Shown here piece after piece: positions 36,291-45,198 of a stretch of DNA of 64,000 nucleotides. How positions within the stretch are numbered: position 1 is the stretch's first letter; each line of letters opens with the position of its first letter. A program made the position numbers and the translations under genes. Below the pieces are notes generated by a model. The model did no database searches. It had not been told where the DNA came from and worked only from the letters and a program-made list of their open reading frames with translations. This DNA comes from Streptomyces tailanensis (GTDB lineage Bacteria > Actinomycetota > Actinomycetes > Streptomycetales > Streptomycetaceae), in assembly GCF_008386495.1 (NCBI RefSeq), contig NZ_VTHJ01000002.1, positions 237,128 to 301,127 on the forward strand, written 5' to 3'.

Positions 36291-37868
36291 ATGTCCACGG
36301 CCCCGAAGCCGATCGCCCTCCCCGTCATCGCCCTTCCTGTCACCGCCGTCACGTGTCTCGAGGACCGCGCCCACATCGAGCGCGCCGCCGTGTTCGACCT
36401 GGAGGCCGGGGTCCAGCGGCTGCGTCTCGGGCCGGTCAGTGCGCTGGCCGTCGACCGGACCCTCCATGCCGAGCTGACCGCCGATCACCCCGCGACCGTG
36501 CTCGACGTGCGGATCGTCCGCACCTGGACGCCGCGCGGGCCGCAGCCGCCCACCGTCGACGACTCCGCCCTGCGCCACCGCGCGCACATCCTCGAAGAAG
36601 AGCGGCTCGCCCAGGAGCAGCGGCGCGACCGGCTGCACGCCCGCCTCGACCTGCTCGGCCGCCTCGCCACCGATCTGCTGCGGGAGATCCGCGAAGGCGC
36701 CGGCTCCGGTGAGACCGAAGGGCCCCGCTGGTCCCGCGAGCTCGACCGGGTGGACGCCGAGCGCGACACGTACGGCGAAGAACTCCGCACCGTCGAAGCC
36801 CGGCTGGCCGCGCTCGCCGTCGAGCTCGGGGAGGTCCAGCGGGCCATGGACCTCGCCGAGGAGGAGCCCGCCGAGCTGGTCGGCCATGTCGAGTTGACCG
36901 TGGAGGCCGCGGTCGCCGGGCCGGCCCGGCTGCGCCTGAGCCACCTCACCCCGTGTGCGCTGTGGCGGCCCGCCTACCGGGCCGTGCTCGACGGGGACTC
37001 CCTGACGCTGGAGACCGACGCGATGGTCTGGCAGCGCACCGGTGAGGACTGGTCGGACGTACGGCTGACGTTGTCGACGGCCCGCTCGGCGCTGGCCACC
37101 GATCCGCCACGGCTGGGCGAGGACCGGCTGACGCTCAAGGACCGCTCCGCGGCGGAGCGCCGGACGCTCGACGTCGAACTGCGCGAGGAGGAGACCGGGG
37201 ACCTCGGCCCGGCCCCGGTGCTCGGCCTGCCCGGGGTGGACGACGGCGGCGAGGCGCGGGTGCTGAGATCCCCCACGCCGGTCTCCGTGCCCGGAGACGG
37301 CCGCGCCCACCGGGTGCCGCTCTCCGTGTTCACCACCGCCGCGAGCAGCGAGTACGCCTGCTCACCCGAGATGTCGCCGCTGGTCACCCAAGTGGTGCGG
37401 TTCGACAACCTGTCCGGCCACGCGCTGCTCGCCGGGCCCGTGGACCTGTGCCGCGGCAGCGGATTCAGCGGCCGCGGCACGCTGGACTTCACCGCCCCCG
37501 GCGCCCCCGTCGAGCTGGCCTTCGGGAGCTGCGACGACTACCGGGTGGCCCGGCATGCCGAGGAGTCCCGCGACACCGCCGGAATCACCCAGCGGACCGT
37601 GGTCACCCGCACGGTCCGGCTGCACCTGTCCCGGTTCTCCGCCCCCGGGGAGCAGGGCGAGCGGGTGGTCGTCCTTCGGGAGCGGATCCCGGTCTCCGAG
37701 GTCTCGGCGGTCGAGATACGCCTGCACAAGGATTCCTGCTCCCCGCCGCCCGACGTGGTCGACGCCGAGGGCATCGCCCGCTGGGACGTCCCCCTGCCGC
37801 CCGGCAGCCGCCGCACAGTGACCCTGGTCTACGAGATGTCGGCGAGCGCCAAGGTCACCGGCCTGTGA
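36291..37868 (+). CDS. DUF4139 (MuiA-like) domain protein, shorter paralogue
   Basis: A 525-residue DUF4140/DUF4139 protein related to the one just upstream: N-terminal domain with LEDRAHIERAAVFDL, a coiled coil (about 90-185, RHRAHILEEERLAQEQRRDRL), and the DUF4139 domain (LWRPAYRAVLDG, WQRTGEDWSDVRLTLSTARSA, STAASSEYACSPEMSPLVTQVVRF-like beta region). It lacks the Pro-rich linker. ATG 36291 lies 8 bp after the previous stop. The repeated tandem arrangement suggests the two proteins work together, perhaps as a complex. Confidence 0.86.
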   Translation: MSTAPKPIALPVIALPVTAVTCLEDRAHIERAAVFDLEAGVQRLRLGPVSALAVDRTLHAELTADHPATVLDVRIVRTWTPRGPQPPTVDDSALRHRAHILEEERLAQEQRRDRLHARLDLLGRLATDLLREIREGAGSGETEGPRWSRELDRVDAERDTYGEELRTVEARLAALAVELGEVQRAMDLAEEEPAELVGHVELTVEAAVAGPARLRLSHLTPCALWRPAYRAVLDGDSLTLETDAMVWQRTGEDWSDVRLTLSTARSALATDPPRLGEDRLTLKDRSAAERRTLDVELREEETGDLGPAPVLGLPGVDDGGEARVLRSPTPVSVPGDGRAHRVPLSVFTTAASSEYACSPEMSPLVTQVVRFDNLSGHALLAGPVDLCRGSGFSGRGTLDFTAPGAPVELAFGSCDDYRVARHAEESRDTAGITQRTVVTRTVRLHLSRFSAPGEQGERVVVLRERIPVSEVSAVEIRLHKDSCSPPPDVVDAEGIARWDVPLPPGSRRTVTLVYEMSASAKVTGL

Positions 37869-37916
37869 GTGGCGGGCCACCGCCCGCCTGCTGACGCAGG
37901 CCTGACTCTCTGCCCG

Positions 37917-38777
37917 TCACTGCCCCGCCAACCCCGTATGCGCCACCCCCCGCACAATCTGCCGCTGGAACAGCGCGAAGACGATCAGGAGTGGCAGGCC
38001 CGCGATGACGACCGACGCCATCATCTGCTCGTAGCGGAGGCCGTAGGACGTCTGGACGTTGACCAGGCCCACCGGGAGCGTCATGCCGCCCGGGTCCGTG
38101 GTCACCAGGAACGGCCAGAGGAAGTTGTTCCAGGTCGAGATGAACGTGAAGATGCCGACCGCCGCAAGGACCGGACGGGAGAGGGGCATCACGATCGTCC
38201 AGAAGACGCGCCAGCGGCCCGCGCCGTCGACGAAGGCCGCCTCCTCCAGTTCGCGGGGGACGCCGTCGAAGAACTTGACCAGGATGAACACCATGGCGGG
38301 GACGGCGACTTGGGGCAGGATCACACCCCAGTACGTGTCGACCAGGCCCAGCTGCACCATCTCCGCGAACAACGGGGCCATCAGGACCTGGGGCGGGACC
38401 ATGATTCCGGCCAGGACGACGGCGTACAGCACTTTGCGGCCACGGAACTCCGTGCGCGAGAAGCCGTACGCCGCCATCGCGCACAGCAGAACCGTCAGGA
38501 TCGTCGTCATCACCGAGATGTACGCCGTGTTGAACATCCAGCGGCCGATATCGCCCGCCTCCCACACCTTCCGGTACGCGTCGAAGGTGACGTGGGAGCC
38601 GAGCCAGCGCAGGGGCGTCTTCGTCGCCTCGCCTTCGGGTTTGAAGGACGTGGCCAGGGCCCACGCCAGGGGGAGGACCCACACCACGGTCAGGAGCAGG
38701 GCCGCGGCCAGCATGACCCAGCGGCCCGGGGTCCAACGGGCCTTGCGGCCCTCGTCCGTTGACAGTGATGCGCTCAT
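37917..38777 (-). CDS. carbohydrate ABC transporter permease (MalG type, CUT1)
   Basis: A 286-residue inner-membrane permease with six hydrophobic segments and the EAA loop (ELEEAAFVDGAGRWRVFWTIVMPL, about 193-216) that contacts the ATPase. It has TSFKPEGE near the N-terminus and ends with IVRGVAHTGLAGQ, typical of MalG-like proteins. ATG 38777 overlaps the previous permease stop as ATGA. No ATPase gene is in the operon; Streptomyces CUT1 systems usually share the MsiK ATPase encoded elsewhere. Confidence 0.92.
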   Translation of the reverse strand: MSASLSTDEGRKARWTPGRWVMLAAALLLTVVWVLPLAWALATSFKPEGEATKTPLRWLGSHVTFDAYRKVWEAGDIGRWMFNTAYISVMTTILTVLLCAMAAYGFSRTEFRGRKVLYAVVLAGIMVPPQVLMAPLFAEMVQLGLVDTYWGVILPQVAVPAMVFILVKFFDGVPRELEEAAFVDGAGRWRVFWTIVMPLSRPVLAAVGIFTFISTWNNFLWPFLVTTDPGGMTLPVGLVNVQTSYGLRYEQMMASVVIAGLPLLIVFALFQRQIVRGVAHTGLAGQ

Positions 38778-39721
38778 GCCGACTCCCCACTCCGCCGCGA
38801 CAACCGCAGCTGTACCAGCGACACGATCACGATCAGGGCGAAGAAGAGGTACGAGACCGCCGAGGCGTAGCCGATGCGGTACCCGGTGAAGCCGGACTGG
38901 TAGACGTACTGGAGGATCGGGCGGGTCGAGTCGTCGGGGCCGCCGCCGGTCATGATGTACACCTGGTCGAAGATCTTGAGGGAGGCCAGGATCTGGAGAA
39001 CCAGGACGACCCCTGTGGTGCGCTTCAGCAGGGGGAGGGTCACATGCCGCAGCCGTTGCCACGCGCCCGCGCCGTCCAACTCCGCTGCTTCGTAGAGGTG
39101 TTGAGGGATCGACTGCAACGCGGCCAGGTAGAGAAGGAAGTTGAAGCCGACCGTCCACCAGACGGTGGCGGCCACGATCGACAGCATCGCGTACCGCTCG
39201 TCCGTCAGCCAGCCGATCCCCGGGTGCAGTCCGAACCAGGCGAGCAACTGGTCCGCGAAGCCGAAGTCGGAGGGGAAGATCACCCAGAGGAAGAGCAGGC
39301 CGATCACGCCCGACGGCAGGAGGAAGGGCGCGAACCAGGAGAGCCGCCACAGCCATTGGACGAACCGCAGATGGTGCGAGAGCAGGGCGAGGACCAGGCC
39401 CATCACCACCAACGGGACCGTGGACAGGATCGTGAACCAGATCGTGTTCCACAGCGACGACCAGACGCCCGGGTCCTGGAACGCCTCCGTGTAGTTGTCG
39501 AAGCCGACGAACTCTCCTCCCTCGCCCGTGATGTTGTCGCTGCGCAGGCTCATCCCGATGCCGGATACGAGTGGCCAGAGCAGGAAGAGCGCATAGGCGA
39601 GGAAGAAGGGGGCGATGAACACCAGGCCGTGCTCGGTCCACTTGCGGCGGACGGTGACGGGTCGCGCCGCCGGCTGCTCCGCCGGGACCGGGACGGTGGT
39701 CGGGGTCGTCGTCGTGGTCAC
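38774..39721 (-). CDS. carbohydrate ABC transporter permease (MalF/UgpA type, CUT1)
   Basis: A 315-residue permease with six membrane segments and the EAA loop (HLYEAAELDGAGAWQRLRHVTLPLL, about 210-234). A Thr/Pro-rich cytosolic N-terminus precedes the first helix. The GTG start at 39721 overlaps the binding-protein stop (GTGA). It pairs with the MalG-type permease downstream to form the sugar channel. Confidence 0.92.
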   Translation of the reverse strand: MTTTTTPTTVPVPAEQPAARPVTVRRKWTEHGLVFIAPFFLAYALFLLWPLVSGIGMSLRSDNITGEGGEFVGFDNYTEAFQDPGVWSSLWNTIWFTILSTVPLVVMGLVLALLSHHLRFVQWLWRLSWFAPFLLPSGVIGLLFLWVIFPSDFGFADQLLAWFGLHPGIGWLTDERYAMLSIVAATVWWTVGFNFLLYLAALQSIPQHLYEAAELDGAGAWQRLRHVTLPLLKRTTGVVLVLQILASLKIFDQVYIMTGGGPDDSTRPILQYVYQSGFTGYRIGYASAVSYLFFALIVIVSLVQLRLSRRSGESA

Positions 39722-41064
39722 GCGGCACCGCCTCCTACCGGCTTGAGCGAACCGCCGAGCGGATCGGGCGTGTCGAGCAGCTTTCGCAGCCGTTTCTTCG
39801 CCTCGCGCAGGGCGCCCGCCGGCGTGCGCGATCCGGTGAGTACGCCCGAGAAGACCGCCCCCAGTTGGATCCACATCGGCGAGGCCGAGCCCGCGAACCA
39901 GGCGGGCTGGTCGAGGACCACGTCGTCGATGACGGACCGGTACGCGGACTGCGGCTCCAGTTCCAGATAGTCCTCTCGCGTCAGCGTCGGCAGATACGCC
40001 GGGACGTGGCCGCCCTTGGCCCAGTCCACGGAGTGCTTGAGCATCCAGGCGACGAAGGTGTGGGCCGCCTCGTTCGCCCCGACCGAGCGGCCGTCCTGGT
40101 GCGGGAGTACGAAGGAGTGGCAGTCGGCCTGGGCGGTGGGACGCCCGAACAGCGCGGGTACGCGGGTCATGGAGAACGGCAGCTCGGCGGTGGTGAAGGT
40201 CGACACCTCCCACTCGCCGTTGAGGTGGAAGGCGGTCCTGCCGGCGTTGAACACCCCGATGGAGCCGGGGTAGTCGACGCGGCGCACCATCAACCCGTCC
40301 GCCGTGAGCCGGGCCATGAACTCGAGGATCTCCAATGCCTTGGCGTCATCGAGTGTGAGGCGTTTACCGTCCGCGGACAGGACCGTGCCGCCCAGCTGCG
40401 AGTAGAAGGTGGCGAACAGCCGCCAGGGTGTGACGCAGTCCGGTCCGGTCGTCTCGGCGCTCAGCCCGGGCGCGCCCGTGGCCTTCTTCGCCGCGCGCAG
40501 GGCGTCCATGAACTCCCCTGCGCTGCCGATGGGTCGGAGCTGCCCGCCGTCGCCGAGCAGACCGGCCTTCGCGCAGACGTCGGTGTTGTAGTAGAGCACC
40601 ATGGGGTGGGTGTCGAGCGGGATCGCGTACTGCTGTCCGTCGACCGTGCCGCGCGTGAAGATGCCCTCGGGAAACTGGTCGGTTCCCACGCCCAGTTCAC
40701 GCAGCAGGTCCAGGTCGAAGGGGTCGAGGAGCCGCCCGGGCCCGAACCCCGCGAGCCGTGCCAGGTGGAGCACCGCGACCTCGGGCGCCCGCCCGCCGGC
40801 CCCCGCCATGCCCAGCTTCGTGTAGTACGGGGTACCCCACTGAAGCTGGGTCGCCTCCAGGTCGATCGCCGGGTGCTCCTTGGCGAACGCGTCGACCAAC
40901 GCGGTCATATTGGCCCCGTCGCCGCCACCGAAGAGGTGCCAGTAACGCAGCCGGGTCTTCCCCTCGGCCCCGAAGGAGGGCGCGGCACACCCCGCCGCAC
41001 CCAGCACCAGCCCTCCGGTGCCGACAAGTAACTTCCTTCTGCTCAGACGTGGTTCATCGCTCAC
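39718..41064 (-). CDS. sugar-binding lipoprotein of a CUT1 ABC transporter
   Basis: A 448-residue family-1 extracellular solute-binding protein. The signal has a twin-arginine-like start (LSRRKLLVGTGGLVL) and a lipobox AAGC (Cys about 25), so it is a membrane-anchored lipoprotein. The fold is marked by LRYWHLFGGGDGANMTALVDAF and the GTVDGQQYAIPLDTHPMVLYYNTDV hinge region. It is the first gene of the three-gene operon; the operator ahead of it is of LacI type. The sugar is unknown. Confidence 0.91.
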   Translation of the reverse strand: MSDEPRLSRRKLLVGTGGLVLGAAGCAAPSFGAEGKTRLRYWHLFGGGDGANMTALVDAFAKEHPAIDLEATQLQWGTPYYTKLGMAGAGGRAPEVAVLHLARLAGFGPGRLLDPFDLDLLRELGVGTDQFPEGIFTRGTVDGQQYAIPLDTHPMVLYYNTDVCAKAGLLGDGGQLRPIGSAGEFMDALRAAKKATGAPGLSAETTGPDCVTPWRLFATFYSQLGGTVLSADGKRLTLDDAKALEILEFMARLTADGLMVRRVDYPGSIGVFNAGRTAFHLNGEWEVSTFTTAELPFSMTRVPALFGRPTAQADCHSFVLPHQDGRSVGANEAAHTFVAWMLKHSVDWAKGGHVPAYLPTLTREDYLELEPQSAYRSVIDDVVLDQPAWFAGSASPMWIQLGAVFSGVLTGSRTPAGALREAKKRLRKLLDTPDPLGGSLKPVGGGAA

Positions 41065-41126
41065 GGTCCACCCTTCGATCGTCCGAAATACCGAACTGTG
41101 CTCGCGAATTCGGACGGACGCTAGAT

Positions 41127-41141
41127 TCGAAGCGCTTCCGA
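41127..41141. promoter_or_regulatory. LacI/GalR-type operator upstream of the sugar transporter
   Basis: The site tcgaagcgcttccga is a near-perfect inverted repeat centred on GCGC, the typical CG-centred pattern bound by LacI-family repressors. It lies about 65 bp upstream of the binding-protein start. No LacI gene is adjacent, so the regulator is encoded elsewhere. Confidence 0.7.
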
Positions 41142-41166
41142 GTCAACGGTTCACGCAGGCATTGGG

Positions 41167-42111
41167 TCAGGCCCCGTGGCTCCCCGCCTCGGCCTGCTCC
41201 CCGCGGGGCAGCGGGACGCCGTAGGCCTTGGCCAGAAATTCGCTCACGCGCCGGGCGTACTCCTGCGGTGCCACCACATGGTTGGCCAGATGCCGACCCC
41301 TCGGCACCCGCCAGATCTCCGCGGGGCCGGCCCAGTGGTCCTCGACGAATCGCCGGCTGTCCCGCGCGTCGAACATCGTCTCCCGCTCGCCCACGATGTA
41401 GAGCAGCGCCATCCCGGACTGCTGCCGGGCCGACCGGCGCGCGTGTCGGTACAGCGCCGGTGACCTCGTCCACGCCGACACGGCGGAGGCCATCGCCCGG
41501 TCGGCCAGCGCGCGCGGCGCCCGCCACCGGGCGCCCTGGCGCTCCCGGCGCAACTGCTCGCCGAGCATGTCCTTCCAGCGCACCAGTGGAGTGGAGTCGA
41601 GGATCAGGGCGGGGTGGCGCGCCTCGCCGGACGGTCTGCCCAGGTGCGCGAGGGCCATGTTGCCGCCGAAGGAGCAGCCGAGCAGCGCCACGCGTCCGGC
41701 CAGCGGCGGCGTGTCCTCGAAGCGCCCGCGTACCTGGGCCGATACGGCCTCCAGGTCCGCCAGCGGGTCCCACAGACTGCCGCGCAGCCTGCGCCGGGAG
41801 GCCTCGCTCTCGCCGCAGCCCCGGAAGTCGAATCCGACGACGGCCAACCCCTGGTCGTACAGCAGTCTGGTGTGCTTCAGCGTGCGGGACTTGCCGGTGC
41901 TGCGGGAGTGGCAGACGATCACCACCCCCCAGGCCTCGGGCGGTACGAAGGTCCACCCGGCGATGCGCAGCCCGTCGCCGGTGACGACGGTGAACGGCTC
42001 GGCCGTGAGCCCGTAGTCGGCGGGGCGTTCGAAGTCCGCGCCGGGGTCGGGCGCGGCCAGCCGGCGGAAGGTCCGGGCCGGGTATGTGAGGGGAGCCAGC
42101 GGGCCGGTCAT
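41167..42111 (-). CDS. alpha/beta-hydrolase, last gene of the acyl-carrier operon
   Basis: A 314-residue cytosolic serine hydrolase. The fold has VVIVCHSRSTGKS (about 64-76), FDFRGCGESE, the nucleophile elbow GCSFGG (about 145-150), an acid in the late strands (YIVGERETMFD) and a His near RGRHLANHVV. It resembles the esterase/dipeptidyl-peptidase-like or thioesterase groups; the substrate is not evident. ATG 42111 overlaps the stop of the molybdenum enzyme (ATGA), so it is translated with it and could release or trim the acyl product. Confidence 0.85.
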   Translation of the reverse strand: MTGPLAPLTYPARTFRRLAAPDPGADFERPADYGLTAEPFTVVTGDGLRIAGWTFVPPEAWGVVIVCHSRSTGKSRTLKHTRLLYDQGLAVVGFDFRGCGESEASRRRLRGSLWDPLADLEAVSAQVRGRFEDTPPLAGRVALLGCSFGGNMALAHLGRPSGEARHPALILDSTPLVRWKDMLGEQLRRERQGARWRAPRALADRAMASAVSAWTRSPALYRHARRSARQQSGMALLYIVGERETMFDARDSRRFVEDHWAGPAEIWRVPRGRHLANHVVAPQEYARRVSEFLAKAYGVPLPRGEQAEAGSHGA

Positions 42112-44462
42112 CTCTCCGCCTCGGTGGTGGTCGCCGGGGTCGCCGCGCGGACCGGGACGACGTCGACGTAGGTGTCCTTGAGCAGGGGCTGCCAGGTGTG
42201 CGGATCGATGTTGTCCGAGCTGGTCAGGATGTTGGGATGGGTTCCGGCCCGGTCCGGGTGGAACGTCAGGTACACGTGCCCCGCAGGGACGTCCTGGCTG
42301 ATCGCCACGGGGCAGGTGATCTCGCCCAGTTCGTTGCGCAGCACCGCCTCGGCCCCCGGGGCGAGGCCGAGACGACCGGCGTCGGCCGGGTTGACGTAGA
42401 CGTGGTTGCGCTCCGGCCAGTCCTCGACGCCCGTCGCCGTGGAGGAGTTGAACATCGCGGTGTTGTGGCGGCGCACGGCGTTGCCGGCACCCATCGCGCC
42501 GCGCCCGGTGATCAGTACGAAGCCCCGGCCGCGCTCCTGGAAAGGCACCAGTCGTTCGGGGGCCGGCAGATGGAAGCGGGCTCGGCGCCGGTCGGCGCTG
42601 AACACCCCGGAGAACAGTGGGACTTCATCGTCGGCCGCGTCCTTGCCGTCGGTGGGGGGCGGCACATAGCGGCGTGCCCCCTGCCACTGGACGCCCTCGC
42701 CCGAGCGGATGCCGTCCCAGGTGATCGGCTTGCCGTCGGCATCGGTGAACTCGTTGTAGAAGCCCCGCGAGGCCTGCTGGATCTCCTGCCAGACCGCCTC
42801 GCCGGAGGGTTCGCCGTCGGGCTCGGCCGGGTACCGGAAGGCGGCGTCCAGCGCGGGTCCGGACAGGTCGCGGTTGCCCTCGGCGACCCACGACTCGAGG
42901 TTCTCCTGGGACGGTTCGACGTCCGTCGCGGGCGGCTGCTGGTCCCCGAGGCGTTCGGCGATCCGCCGGGCGACCGAGCAGATGATGCGGACATCGCCCC
43001 ACGCCTCGAACGGGGGCTCTTCCACCGGCTCCATGTACTGCAGCCGGCGCTCACCGTTGAGGAAGATCCCCGACGTCTCGTGCTTCGTCCGGCACGGCAG
43101 GATGATGTCCGCGTACTCCAGGATCTCCGGGTTGTAGTAGGAGTCCGCGTACACGATGCACAGGTCCATCATCTTCTCGCGCCAGCGCCGGAGGTTGGGA
43201 AAGTTCCGCGCCGGGTTGGTGCCGAAGACGAAGAGGGTGCGCAGCCGTTCCGAGGTGGCGAACGAGGCCACGGGAAGCCCCGGTCGGGGACTGATCCGCC
43301 ATGGCGGCAGGTCCCATGCGTCCGCCATGACGGCCCGGTGTTCGGGGTTGTCGACCCGCATGCGGAACGGCAGCATGCGGCCGGAGAAGCCGAGCGCGAG
43401 TTCGCTGGAGGCGTTGGACTGGCCCGCCAGCCGGACGTGACCGCGCCCCGGCTCACCGATCGCGCCGGTCAGCAGATGCAGGTTGAGAATGGACGCCACT
43501 CCGGCACTGCCGACGGTCTGGTTGATGCCCACCGAGCTCGTGGACACCACCCGGCGCCGGGCCCACAGGTCGCAGGCTCGCTCGACCCTGGCCCGCATGT
43601 CGGCGGGGTCCATGCCCTCGGGGGTGATCCGCGGCACGACCTCCTCGACGCTGAACGGTCCTCGCCGGAGGAAGGCGAGGAAGCTCTCGGCACTGTCCGC
43701 GTCGACGTGCCGCTCGACATAACTCGGGTTCCACGCCCCGGTATCGAGGAGCCGACGGGCGAACATCAGGTTCAGCAGGACGTCGCTGCCGCTGCGCACC
43801 GGCAGATGGATGTTGTCCGGGTTGTCGGCCAGCAGCTGGGTGACGGTGTCGGTACGCCGCGGGTCGACGACCACCTTCACGGCGTCGCGATTGCGGCGGA
43901 TGTAACGCTGGAACACGGTCGGATGGTTGACGGCCGGATTGTGGCCGTAGAAGAAGATGGCTTCGGCCGACCGGTAATCGTCGTAGCATGAGAACGGCCC
44001 CTCATTGCCGAACACGAGCTCGTGGCCGCCCGCGTTGTTGGCCAGGCACTGCTCGGCGTTGGAGCAGATGTTGTTGGTGCCCAGATGCCCTTGGAAGAAC
44101 TTCTTGGTGACCCACAGCGCTTCCATGGTCATCTGGCCGACGCCGTAGAACGCCAAGGAGTCACGCCCGAAGTCCTGCCGGTCGGCGAGGATGCTGTCGG
44201 CGACCATGTCGATCGCGTAGTCCCAGGAGACACGCTCCCAGCCGTACGGGGACCTGAGCATCGGGCTGGTGAACCGGGCGACCTTCTGGGGGTGCGCTCC
44301 CAGGTGCTTCTGGAAGTAGTGCGCACCCTTGACGCACACGCCGAGACTGCCGGTGGCGCGCACCTTGCGGTCCTCGGTGACGGTGACCTGGTCCACGACA
44401 CCGCAGAAGGTGCACAGCGTCTGCTTGGCCCGTGCGGGGGAAGCCGGTGCGGGATCAGCCAC
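42108..44462 (-). CDS. molybdopterin oxidoreductase (NapA/formate-dehydrogenase-like)
   Basis: A 784-residue Mo-bisMGD enzyme of the DMSO-reductase superfamily, cytosolic (no signal peptide). The N-terminal Fe-S site reads CTFCGVVD with a further Cys at about 43, so the usual third Cys position is Asp24. Other motifs are NAEQCLANNAGG (the Cys is the likely Mo ligand), CYDDYRSAEAIFFYGHNPAVNHPT, SSVGINQTVGSAG, FGTNPARNFPNL and a C-terminal MopB_CT-like domain (LITGRGAMGAGNAVRRHN, NPADAGRLGLAPGAEA). GTG 44462 overlaps the SDR stop by 8 bp. In this operon it may carry out a hydroxylation or redox step on the acyl intermediate, but that is inference. Confidence 0.86.
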   Translation of the reverse strand: MADPAPASPARAKQTLCTFCGVVDQVTVTEDRKVRATGSLGVCVKGAHYFQKHLGAHPQKVARFTSPMLRSPYGWERVSWDYAIDMVADSILADRQDFGRDSLAFYGVGQMTMEALWVTKKFFQGHLGTNNICSNAEQCLANNAGGHELVFGNEGPFSCYDDYRSAEAIFFYGHNPAVNHPTVFQRYIRRNRDAVKVVVDPRRTDTVTQLLADNPDNIHLPVRSGSDVLLNLMFARRLLDTGAWNPSYVERHVDADSAESFLAFLRRGPFSVEEVVPRITPEGMDPADMRARVERACDLWARRRVVSTSSVGINQTVGSAGVASILNLHLLTGAIGEPGRGHVRLAGQSNASSELALGFSGRMLPFRMRVDNPEHRAVMADAWDLPPWRISPRPGLPVASFATSERLRTLFVFGTNPARNFPNLRRWREKMMDLCIVYADSYYNPEILEYADIILPCRTKHETSGIFLNGERRLQYMEPVEEPPFEAWGDVRIICSVARRIAERLGDQQPPATDVEPSQENLESWVAEGNRDLSGPALDAAFRYPAEPDGEPSGEAVWQEIQQASRGFYNEFTDADGKPITWDGIRSGEGVQWQGARRYVPPPTDGKDAADDEVPLFSGVFSADRRRARFHLPAPERLVPFQERGRGFVLITGRGAMGAGNAVRRHNTAMFNSSTATGVEDWPERNHVYVNPADAGRLGLAPGAEAVLRNELGEITCPVAISQDVPAGHVYLTFHPDRAGTHPNILTSSDNIDPHTWQPLLKDTYVDVVPVRAATPATTTEAER

Positions 44463-45198
44463 CGCCGGCCTCCATCAGGTCCCTGGCCAGGGCCGGGCTG
44501 CCCAGCGTCCAACCGCCGTCGACGACGAACTCCTGGCCGGTGATGTAGCGGCTCTCGGGCGAGGCGAGATGGGCGGCGAGAGCGGCCACCTCCGCCGCCG
44601 TTCCCAGCCTCCCGAGCGGGACGTGCCGTGCCACAGCGGCCTTCCACTCCGCGGACCGCTCGGCCGTGGCGCCGCAGTCGACGAACCCGGGCAGCACGGT
44701 GTTGCAGGTGATCCGGTACCTGGCGAGTTCGGCTGCCATGGCCCGCCCGAAACTCGCCAGCGCGCCCTTGGCCGCCGCATACCCCGACAGGCCGGGCACC
44801 CCGACCCGCGAGGCGGCCGATCCGATGTTGACGACCGCGCCGCCGCCGGCCTTCATCATCCGGAAGGCCACCGCACGGCAGACGTTCATGACGCCCAGCA
44901 GATTGGTGTCGAGCAGCCGGTCCACGGCCTTCGGGTCCGCCGTCAGCAGCGGTCCCTCCTCCACGGTGCCGAAGCAGTTGACCACCGCCGTGCACGGGCC
45001 CTGGGTGCGCCACGCCCACGCGAAGAACTCACGGCACGACTCAGGCTCCGTCGCGTCGACCAACGCCCCCGGCACACCCAGGCGTGTCGCCGCGTCCGTG
45101 GACCCGTGGCAGCCCGCCACCACCTCGTGCCCGCGGGAGCGCAGCGACCGCACCACCTCGGCCCCGATGCCGCCGGGGCCGATGACCGCCGCCCTCAC
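44455..45198 (-). CDS. short-chain dehydrogenase/reductase (FabG-like)
   Basis: A 247-residue SDR. The cofactor-binding loop is GPGGIGAEV (about 7-15), NxxG is NIGSAAS, and the catalytic residues lie in a Ser (about 138) and YAAAK (about 153-157). The C-terminal LGTAAEVAALAAHLASPESRYITGQEFVVDGG is typical of FabG-like reductases. It would reduce or oxidise a keto/hydroxy group, possibly on carrier-bound acyl chains. GTG 45198 overlaps the radical SAM stop as GTGA. Confidence 0.9.
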   Translation of the reverse strand: MRAAVIGPGGIGAEVVRSLRSRGHEVVAGCHGSTDAATRLGVPGALVDATEPESCREFFAWAWRTQGPCTAVVNCFGTVEEGPLLTADPKAVDRLLDTNLLGVMNVCRAVAFRMMKAGGGAVVNIGSAASRVGVPGLSGYAAAKGALASFGRAMAAELARYRITCNTVLPGFVDCGATAERSAEWKAAVARHVPLGRLGTAAEVAALAAHLASPESRYITGQEFVVDGGWTLGSPALARDLMEAGGG

